A DNA stretch of 64,000 nucleotides from Vanilla planifolia. Lineage: Eukaryota; Streptophyta; Magnoliopsida; Asparagales; Orchidaceae. The position numbers and the translations under genes were made by a program. Positions 53,969-64,000 of this stretch are shown in pieces; positions within the stretch are counted from its first letter, which is position 1, and every line of letters starts with the position of its first letter. The stretch spans positions 1-64,000 of the forward strand of contig JAIUJO010001695.1 of NCBI GenBank assembly GCA_023846275.1, written 5' to 3'. Under the pieces are notes generated by a model that searched no databases, had not been told where the DNA came from, and saw only the letters and a program-made list of their open reading frames with translations.

Positions 53969-56900
53969 TTCTTCCACACACATGCATCCACACTTGCAAC
54001 TATATAGAGACATACAAAAACACACAAAGAGGTGCACAAACATGTGTTGACACATGCACACACAAATGAACACATGCATGCACATGGGCACACATAAGTG
54101 CACACACACAAGTACACTCACATACACATATGCATACACACATACACACACACACACATAAGCATGAACACATGCATGCCCATGCACATGCACACACGCA
54201 CACATCTACACCCATGCAAATAGAACCACACATAACCATATGCTCAAGCATAAGTAGAAGCATACAAACAAACACAAGCAGGGATATTCACACACAAGGA
54301 CACTCACACACAACAAGTGCATACACATGGATACACATGCTCACACAGGCACCCGTACACACTAAAGTACATACACACGTATGCACAAACTTAAACATGC
54401 ACACACACATGTTCACATGGACAAAAACACACACACATATAAGAACACACAAGCACACATGTATGCACATGCGCACTCATACATGCACACACACACTCAC
54501 TCACAGATTCACACACTGACTCACACATTCACAAACACATGCATGCACAAACATGCACACATACACACACATAAACACTAAAACATATACTCACACATAC
54601 ACTCATGCACATTCATGCACATACACAACCACACATGTACACACACATACACGCGTGGAAACACATGCACACACACACACATAGAAATGTACTCACACAC
54701 ATACATACACACAAGTGTGCGCCCATGCACACACTTGCACTTGCACAAGTACACAAAAACACACACCCACACACATAGACACTCGCACCTACAAATACAC
54801 ACACAAACATGCATATGCGCACATACGCACATACGCACACAAACATGGATGCACAATGACAAACACATATGCAGACACACTTGCATGCATTCATACACTC
54901 ATAGACATGTACACATACACACACACAAATCTACAAGAAAATGCATGCACACATGCAAACACACTATAGGAAAACATGTATGCACACACATAAAAGAAAA
55001 CACACCTACAGCCATCTTCACACAAGCAATACACTCACACAAACAAACACACACCACTGTTACACACACAAACGCACAACCACACACACACACACATGCA
55101 TGCACGCACACACACAGGCAGCAACCTGAGACATATGAACTCATACACATATAAATGCACATTCAAATGCATGTACACATGCACAAATGTACACATATAC
55201 ACCAAAATGTACATGCATGCATACGCATATACATACACATATTCATACATATATTCACACATATGCCCTCACATGCTCACATACAAACACCTAGACTCGC
55301 ACAGACACCCTTACACATACATATAAACATGGGCACAATCATTCAGGCATATATACACATGCATTCACACACTCACATGTACTTATGTGGACAAACACAC
55401 ACACACACACATGCACATTCACATTCACATGGACACAAACATGCACACACATGCATACACATACTGACACACATACACCCACAAATACACACATGTTCCT
55501 ATGTGTACATACACATATGCATGCACACATTCACAGTCATGCACAAACACACATGCACACACACACACACACACTTACTCATGTGTGCACATAAACATAT
55601 GCACACAAACAAACACCCACAAAAACCAACACACACTTACACGCACACACACCACATTTGTGCATGTGTGCAAGCATGTGAACACACACATGCATGCACA
55701 CATAAACACACATGGATTCACATGCATATGCACACACACACATATTCACACTTACACATGCACATGCATGTGAACATATAGAAATAAAGGTACACACGTG
55801 CAAGCGTACAACACACACAAACATGCATACACAAGGAAACATGCATACACATAGGAACACACATGCACATGCATAAGCACACACATTCAAAGACACATAC
55901 AACTACACATGAACATATGCTCACACACATAGGCACACACCAAGAACACACCCTCATCCACATGTGCATACACATATGCATGCACAAAAAGACATGCACA
56001 TGTGCACAGATACACACATTTGCACACTTGTTCATGCACACCACACATGCACATGCACATAAACACTTGTATACACATACTTAGAATAACACACACATAC
56101 ATAAGCACCACTCACATGAACACAAACTCTCAGACACACACAAATATGCACAAGCACACTAACACATGCATATGCATTAAAACACACCTAGTCACATGCA
56201 CACACTAGTACAAACACATACATGCACACACGCACACACACATACATACATACAAACATGCAAATGCACACACTTACACACACAAACATGCATGCACACA
56301 CCCTTGCAAATGAATACACATTCACATAGCACACATGAACACACCCACATGCACACAAGTAGACATACATGCACATAAGCATAAACACACACTCATAAGT
56401 AGCCATAGAAGTACACATATGCACACACCCACTCCTTCAAAAACATGCACACATAAACATAGAAACATTCATACATGCACACATACACAAGAACCCATGC
56501 ACAAACATGCAAAGAAACACTACACTAGCACATATATGCAAATGCTCTAGCATGCACACACACACAAAGGCACACATAGAGGTGCACAAACATGTTCTCA
56601 CACATGTGCACACAAATGAATACACAAAAACGTGCATTCACACACATACAAATACACACACATGCAGATTCATGCTCACACGCACTCACACATATGCACA
56701 TAACTACACATACACACACACACATGTGCACACGAAAACACACATGCACACCCACAACCACACATGCATACACACAACCACACATGCACGCATGCACACA
56801 TGCATATAAATGCACACATACTCATAAAAAATACACACACATACATAGACACACATGTGTACCCACAAACACACTCACACCTTCACAAGCACAAAAACAA

Positions 56901-59900
56901 ATAAAAACACATATATAAACACACATGAACTTTAACATACACACACACACATGTAGATGCACATGCACACAAGCATCCACACATACATGCATAGACACAC
57001 AATGACTCTCACACATAAAGATTCGCACACACAAACATGCACGTGCACATGTAAACATACACACATTGACATAAATGCTCACAAACAAACAAACAAGCAC
57101 ACACACATCAATGCAAGCAACCACTCATAGATGTGCACATAGACATGCACATGCACACACATACACAATATAGGCACACATGTACACACACATATAAGTA
57201 TGCATATGCACACCCACATGCAAACACACAAACATGGTCACATGCATACATGCATAGTCACACACACACAGTTACACTCATAGCACAAAATCAAGTGCAC
57301 ACACACACAAATACACAAGAATTCACACACATACAAAGACACTTACACATTGATGCAAAAACAAACACACATGCATGAAAACACACAAACATGTGCATAC
57401 ACACCTATGCACAAACACATGCATCCGCATAAAAGCACACGAGCACATGCATCCATGCACATAAGCTCATATGCACAAACATGCACACATATGCACATAC
57501 ACACAGACATATGCATGCTCACATACACATGAATAGACATACACACACATGTACAAACACCAAAATAAGCATGCACACACACACACACATGCACTTACAA
57601 GAACTCACACATGCACATGCACATGCATATGCACACACACAAGTGCACACACATACACAATCACACAAACACATCAACATGCTCACATACTTGCACACAT
57701 GAATAAATGAACAAATACATGCACAAATGCACACATACAAAGCTACATAGGAAGACACAATTACACACTTGCACACACATGCATATGTATACACTTTGAG
57801 ATGCATGAACACACAAGCAAACACACATGCATGCGAATGCACACATGAATATGCATACACACACATACACAAATGCATACACACATGCACACACATGCAC
57901 ATGCTCACACTGACATGGATACACACACATATACATAAACATGCAGATAAAAACGTACTCATATGAACACCCATGCACACAAATTTGTATACACCTCCCC
58001 AAAATCACACCCACACATGCACACAAAATAATGCACATGCACACACAAATGCTCAGACAACTATTGTCACATCCACACAAACCCACACACACACACGAAT
58101 ACACAAAATCAGACACACACATGCACAAATAGACACACATACCTCACTAATGTAGACAAACACACACACAACTACACATGCACAAACACATATGCACACA
58201 ATCACATCTCTACACACATATGCACAAACAAATACAACACACACACCCACACACATTCACACATGCATGTGCACACGCACACATGCACAAGCATGCACCA
58301 ATGCACCCACATACTCGCACAAGCACACCACACACATAGACACACTCACATAAATTCAAATACATAGAAATTCATAGGCAATAAAATATAAACACACACA
58401 TGTGTGTGCATGCACATGCATATTCATACACCTACAAAAAACACATGCATACACACAAGCACATGCACAACATGTATACACAAAGAAACTTATGCATGCA
58501 TGCACACATGCATGCAAACATGCACACACACACACACAATCACATGCACACAAACATACCAACTTATAGACATGCAAGTACATGCAAAGACATATACACA
58601 CACAAACTTACACATATTCATGCAAGAACACATGTGCACACACTTGTAGAAAAACATGCACACACATGTAGAGACACCTGTATAATCTCACATGCACACA
58701 TATCCATACACAATCACACACACAGACTTGTGCTTGCATACACACATGCACACACACTCACAAACAAGCACTGATGCAAACACACACACATACACATGAG
58801 CACCCACACATACCACCCAAACACATGTACCCATATGGATGCACACACATAAGCTCATGCATATACAAATACATACATACACACACCTACACCCACATCC
58901 ACACACACTTATGCACATGCACACATATTCACATGCACATAAATATACACTCACACATACACACATATGCATGTATTCATAAGCACATAGACATACACAT
59001 ATGCATAAATACACATAAAGAAGAATAACATAAAAACGCATGCTCACACAAAAGTACATATGCAAACACACAAAAACACACACACAGTTGCACAAACTTG
59101 TGCACAAAGGCATATCCATCGACACATAAGCACACGTATGGATGCATGGTGCACACAAGCACGTACACATATGTGCTTGCACATACACACACATGGATGT
59201 GTACACACACATAAGCACCCACACACACGGACACCCCCACACCCACACATATCTACACACTCACCCTCAAACGCATGCACACATGTACAAAGATAAGCAC
59301 ACACACACAACCACACACATGCACATGTATATACACACATACATGCACACATTTAATATCATGTAGATAAACATGCACATAGATAGACATATAAAAATGC
59401 ACATGCACATGTAAATATGCATAGTTGGCACACATGGACTCATAGTAGGACACATGTACACACACATACACATGCAGGCACACACACCCATGTGCACATA
59501 TACAAAAATGGTAACACACACTTATACACACACATGCATATGCACACACACACATGCATACAAATACTTATACACATGTGCATGTAAGTATGCAAATGTA
59601 ACCACAAATATGCATGTACACACACATGTACAAACATGTGTGCTTGTAAGCACGAACACATGAAGACACATACAAATAATGCTTACACACACATGCACAT
59701 ACATGTGCACACTCACTTGCACCTGCACATTAACACAAGCATGCATGTATACACACACATGCACACATGTAGACCAAAACATACACAAGCATGCATGTGC
59801 ACATAAACAAACATAAACACATGCCAACACACATGCACACACACACACACATTTACACACGAACATGCATTAGCATAAACACACTCTTGTGAGCACTGGC

Positions 59901-61375
59901 ACACACACATGCATGCATACACATGAGCACGTGAGTGCTCACACTTACACACACATAAGCACACCTAGGCACACAGATATGCAAACGCATGCACTTACAC
60001 ACATGCATATATGTAAGCATACAAACACATACACACACTTATAGCCACACTTGTACAATCATGCACATATGCATACACACAAATACACATACACTCACAC
60101 ACATATATAGGTATGTGCACTTACACTAACATGCACATGTACATGAGCACCAATGCATGCACACCCATACAAACACAAGTGCACACACACATGCAAACAC
60201 ACTACACGTATGTACAGATGCAGATGCACACAAATGCCTACATACGTAGACAAACACATAGTCATATTGACATTTACATCCACACACACATGCACACAAG
60301 CCCATATGCACAAACACATACACATAGGCATAGACGTACAATTAGATACACACACACACACATGCACAACACACGTACACATGCACATAGTCACATATAT
60401 GCATAAATGCATAAAAACGTAAATGAATATACACAAACACATTCATTCACACTGAGATGTAGGCACACACACACATAGACATGCACACATGTGCACACAT
60501 ATAAATGCACACATGCACACACACATCCACATACACATGTATGTACACATGCACATAGAGACACATGCAAAACTACTCACACACCCCTACACATATGTGC
60601 ATACACACACTCACATGCTCATACACATGTACACATGCATGCACATAGATGCACATGCACATGCACACACACCCACATATACCTATGCACATACCCTCAT
60701 AAGCACTTGCAAACACTGACAATAACACATGCATAGGCAAACACACATGTACATGACTAATGCCTAGACATGTTTGCACACACTCAGAAACATATGCACA
60801 AACAATCACACATGTAAACACATACATACATACATGTACACACACACACACACAAGCACACACACATGATGCACATGCATTAGTACATAAGCACATACAC
60901 ACACACAAACACAAGCACTCACACACACAAATGCATAGACAAGTACATGCATGCATCCAAACACTTGTAGAACAACACATGCACACACACATACTCATAT
61001 GTATACAAATTCACATACACACACACACACACATACACATACACACATATGCGCATGATCACACATATGTACCAACACACACTCAAACTCACAAACAAAC
61101 ATACACACATAGACGTATAAACACACACATACGAGCACACAAATATGTATGCACACATGCATGAACAGATACCATGCACACACATGTCAGTGCACATGAA
61201 TAATCACACACATGTACACTCACACACATATGCACACATGAATAGACAAACCGACACACATATGGGGCCTATGTGCACACACATACATGCACACATGCCC
61301 ACACAAACATGCACACACACACACACACAAATACCCATGCCCACTGACACACAAGAACACACACACACATATGTT
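53969..61375 (+). repeat. CA-rich alternating array, block D
   Basis: CA-rich polarity returns at the strand switch TTTTTTCTTCCACACACATG (53,958-53,977). About 7.4 kb of the same CA/TG mosaic follows and ends abruptly at 61,375, where ACACACACACATATG meets TTATAGCAAAAGAGTGGTGA inside a copia LTR. Less regular patches include GCAGCAACCTGAGACATATG (55,127), ACCTCCCCAAAATCACACCC (57,992) and AAATTCATAGGCAATAAAAT (58,368). I did not find the A or B landmark strings in D. The open frames in this block are repeat artefacts. Confidence 0.85.
54008..56640 (+). repeat. Possible ~2.56-kb direct repeat inside block D
   Basis: GAGGTGCACAAACATGT followed by CACACAAATGAACAC (54,028-54,075) closely matches GAGGTGCACAAACATGT followed by CACACAAATGAATAC (56,579-56,635), about 2.55 kb apart. 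Similarity of the flanks is weaker and hard to separate from background CA repeat, so the length of any duplicated unit is unknown. Confidence 0.45.
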
Positions 61376-61833
61376 ATAGCAAAAGAGTGGTGAAAGAGTG
61401 TGGTCTACAAAGGTTACCTCTACCTATTATAGCAAAAGTGATTGGCTTTATTAGTGAAATTTTGGTCTGGTTGACTGGGAGTAGATGTAGGCACATGTTA
61501 TGTTGAACCACCAAAAAATTTCATCATTTTTATTTTCTTTTTTATTATATAATTTATGATATTTCTATTATTTAATAATAATTAATAAAAACATATATAA
61601 ATGATATTTATCAAGATTAGTTTTATGAAGAATAAAGTAGTTCAATAAAAAAGTATTTTTAAATTTATAAAATTTAAATTTTCTTTTAACATTTTTATTT
61701 AACAAAATTATTAAATGAATAGTTTTATAATTACAAAATTTCATTTAAGAATAGATTTTAAAAATGACAAATAGTTTAAAGGTATAATCACCCCTCCCTC
61801 CTCTTTTGCATTGGTTCAGCATAGATTATATAA
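61376..61833 (+). mobile_element. 3' part of a Ty1/copia LTR, truncated by the CA array
   Basis: Contains GGTTGACTGGGAGTAGATGT plus AGGCACATG, then AT-rich DNA, then ATCACCCCTCCCTCCTCTTT and AGATTATATAA next to the primer site. Each of these aligns, in order, with the minus-strand LTR at 39,644 to about 40,090. The C-rich ATCACCCCTCCC stretch before the LTR end is common in plant copia LTRs. Everything upstream of the CTCTACCTATTATAGC region is missing, replaced by block D. Confidence 0.78.
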
Positions 61834-61835
61834 AG

Positions 61836-61843
61836 TGGTATCA
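61836..61843 (+). other. Primer-binding site (tRNA-Met type)
   Basis: TGGTATCA just after the LTR end is the core of the site complementary to the 3' end of initiator tRNA-Met that plant Ty1/copia elements use to prime minus-strand synthesis. Its spacing to the LTR end is normal for the family. Confidence 0.8.
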
Positions 61844-61940
61844 TAGTGGGTTGCCTTTAGGGAAGAAATTTCTTATAGAAGATCCTAGCTTTTTCATTTC
61901 TTATTGTGTTATAAGTTGGTATTTATATTTTTTTAACTAC

Positions 61941-63010
61941 ATGGATCCACCTATGTTTGAAGGTCAAAATTTTGCTTTGTGGAAAAATGATTTTAAAGCT
62001 TTTATTTTAAATATTAGTATTTATTATTATTTGTATTTAAAATTTTTTATTGTATTAACTAATTGTAATGAATAATTTAGAAGTTTAAGGCAAAGAAATG
62101 TTATTGAAATGAATTATCTTTATTTTTCTTTGTCTCAACAAATTGAAATCAAGATTTGTCATCTAAAACTTTATTTTGAGGCTATGTAGGACTAGAGAAT
62201 TTATATGACAAATGGGTTTTGTTTCTTACCCAAGAAAAGAAGAAATGAGAAATCAAAAGAAATAGGAATAGAGAAAAAAGTGACAAGCTTTATGCACCTT
62301 AGATGTAAGCTCTTCAATCCAAGGTGCACAACATATTTCATTCCCTAATAATGATAATCACATTATTAGTGATGATCAATTGACTATTTTTTAAATAAAC
62401 TTATAGTTGAGCATAGGAAATTGATTGAGTGTAGGCAAGATTAAAAGTAAAATATCACAAAGAAGAGCATCATGTTTACTTATTAGAAAGGTAATGCAAT
62501 ATTTTTAAAGTTAGAAATGAATAGATTTAATATCATTACCTTATATGCTACTTATTTAAGTACCTTAGAAAGTAAATTTGATGGATGTGAGACATCTTTG
62601 GCCTTGAGCAAGTTATGTATTAATTCAATGGAATATGAAAAATGTAATGTTACATCTTATGTGACTCAAAAATATAGATTAAAATATTTATATGTACATA
62701 TAAATGATAATAGAAGTTATTCTATTTCACATATGCACAAACATGCTTCATCATATAACTATGTAATAAGAGAAAATACTAGTTTGATAGTATTCATTTT
62801 TATGCTAAATCTCAAACTGTATGTAATTATTGTGATAGTCATGAACATATTTTTTTGGTTTCCTAACTAAGAAATTTATTTATTTAAACTAAGATAAATA
62901 TGGATGGACTCTTAAGGGAAACATGCTTGAAAAATACCCTTGTAAAGGCACCTCAATTGCACACTATCACAATTGAACCCAAGATGTCTGGGTTCCTAAA
63001 TTTAAAGCTT
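61941..63010 (+). pseudogene. Decayed copia gag region
   Basis: The start region reads MDPPMFEGQNFALWKNDFKA. It fits the N-terminus of plant copia gag (DUF4219/UBN2-type), where a P-x-F-x-G-x-N-F/Y-x-x-W-K signature is typical. Further along, traces remain of a zinc-knuckle-like C-x2-C-x4-H cluster (near 62,820) and of the WVPK motif (near 62,985-63,000) that many copia polyproteins have between gag and protease. The region is broken by multiple disruptions and encodes no usable protein. Confidence 0.65.
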
Positions 63011-64000
63011 AAGTAGGTGTATTGGTTTATCTTCATAATTAGGACTATGAAGACAATCCTTGCCTCATGAGTTTGCATGTGATGCACTAGAAAAATATTT
63101 GTAGTCTTTATTTTTAGGGCAAATTATGTAATCTTCTTAGTAACTTTGTTAGAATTATTTAATATCTCTTTAAAAAAATTGAATAGATTATGTTTCCATG
63201 TGTAGCTTGAAAGTTAAATTTTAGCTTACTTATAAGAGTTTTAAGAAGGTAAGATTACCAAGATTTATGTTATTGTTTGATTTGTTATCATGAAGAACTA
63301 GATCAAGGTGGCCTTGTACTTAGATTATTAAATTATTTGATATATGCAATATGAATCTATTTAGTATGTCATTAAAGTCATGCATTTTATTGAATTAATG
63401 ATTAAATGTGAAGTAAGTGAAAATGCTTTTTGGAATGTTATAAGTTATGAGTTCTATAGATAAAATTTGAAAGAATTCAACATGGAGCTTAATGTGATAG
63501 ATAGTGTTCATACATGTTAAGCTCTTAGAGAATTTGTTAGAAATTAAAGACACAAGTAATAGTGAGTAAAAATTAGAGATTTATTGAAAATCCTTAAAGA
63601 ATTTTGAGAAAATGTTATTTTATTATTCTTTTTTATTGTAGATGAATTTTTGAAATACCATCTTTCTTGTAACAATTTGAGATTCAATTTATCAAGTCTT
63701 ATCTATTAAAACCTTTCACAAGCACACATCGCTCTTAAATATGAACCCATTTGAGCAAATATAGAAGGAGGAGAAAGTACTCCTAGAACTCGGAGGGAGT
63801 TAATAATGTTATCACTTAATCGTATCATTGGTCATTCTTATTAAAACATTCAATGATTTAGATTAAAGAAATAATTCCTTGGTTAAAGGCTAGAATATTA
63901 TTGCTATGTTCTAGAAGTGATTTAGAGTTTTGAAATAAAAATATTTAATTAGTCCATATCATTATGTTAAAATTATAAATAATTTCTATAAGTAAATTCT
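63011..64000 (+). other. AT-rich DNA, probable decayed copia internal region
   Basis: By position this should be the protease/integrase part of the copia fossil, but I recognise no domain signature in it. A less AT-rich patch around 63,765-63,800 (GAGGAGAAAGTACTCCTAGA) is the only distinctive stretch. No gene, RNA or tandem repeat is seen. Confidence 0.4.

Larger units (their letters stand above)
61376..64000 (+). mobile_element. Ty1/copia retrotransposon fossil, 5' portion
   Basis: Starts inside an LTR where the CA array stops, then runs LTR end, primer-binding site, gag remnant and decayed internal DNA to the window edge. The order LTR-PBS-gag on + is that of a Ty1/copia element. It is broken: many disruptions, certainly more than ten, and no long coding frame survives. 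Together with the weak match between the two LTR copies this points to an old insertion. The other LTR and most of pol would lie beyond base 64,000, if they survive. Confidence 0.75.

Noticed and set aside
41810-61375. Similar long Cys/Val or His/Thr frames on both strands in blocks C and D
   Set aside because: Same repeat artefact: no conserved start context, domain or preferred frame.
19926-61375. CRISPR array
   Set aside because: There are repeated short strings but no constant repeat/spacer alternation, no unique spacers and no cas genes. The context is a plant nuclear genome.
19926-61375. Telomeric or interstitial telomere repeat
   Set aside because: No TTTAGGG/CCCTAAA-type units. The repeat is CA/TG without the G-triplets of telomeres.
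62517-62870. 117-codon open frame as a host gene
   Set aside because: It lies between the gag start and the WVPK remnant of the copia fossil and is best seen as part of that decayed internal region.

Overview
The window is almost entirely repetitive DNA from a plant nuclear genome. I find no intact protein-coding gene, tRNA, rRNA or CRISPR array. The plant call rests on two decayed Ty1/copia pieces. Their LTR end, tRNA-Met-type primer site (TGGTATCA) and gag motif (FEGQNFALWK) are of the land-plant type. The species cannot be named from sequence alone.

Layout. (1) 1-19,735: a very AT-rich satellite of about 415 bp per monomer, roughly 45-48 strongly diverged copies. Nearly all read forward, but 5,941-6,115 and the terminal 19,489-19,735 are flipped. 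(2) 19,736-19,925: a short non-repetitive junction. (3) 19,926-61,375: about 39 kb of degenerate alternating purine-pyrimidine repeat, a mosaic of CA and TG steps. The + strand is CA-rich at 19,926-35,624, TG-rich at 35,625-53,968 (interrupted by a copia LTR at 39,644 to about 41,785), and CA-rich again at 53,969-61,375. (4) 61,376-64,000: a second copia LTR end of the same family on the + strand, then primer site, gag remnant and decayed internal DNA.

The CA/TG domain has long-range order. Block A (19.9-26.1 kb) recurs as A' (30.4-35.6 kb), and block B (26.1-30.4 kb) recurs inverted as B' (35.6-39.6 kb). The tandem unit A-B is therefore about 10.5 kb, and its second copy has the B half reversed. 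The whole TG-rich block carries the only minus-strand copia LTR. One inversion of about 18.3 kb (35,625-53,968) would explain both the change of repeat strand and the opposite orientation of the two LTRs.

Most long open frames here are a by-product of the repeat. Stop codons all have the pattern pyrimidine-purine-purine, so strictly alternating R-Y DNA has no stop in any of the six frames. The His/Thr- and Cys/Val-rich frames of 19.9-61.4 kb should not be annotated as genes. The setting (old satellite, giant dinucleotide-derived array, decayed retroelements, no genes) suggests constitutive heterochromatin. That is inference.
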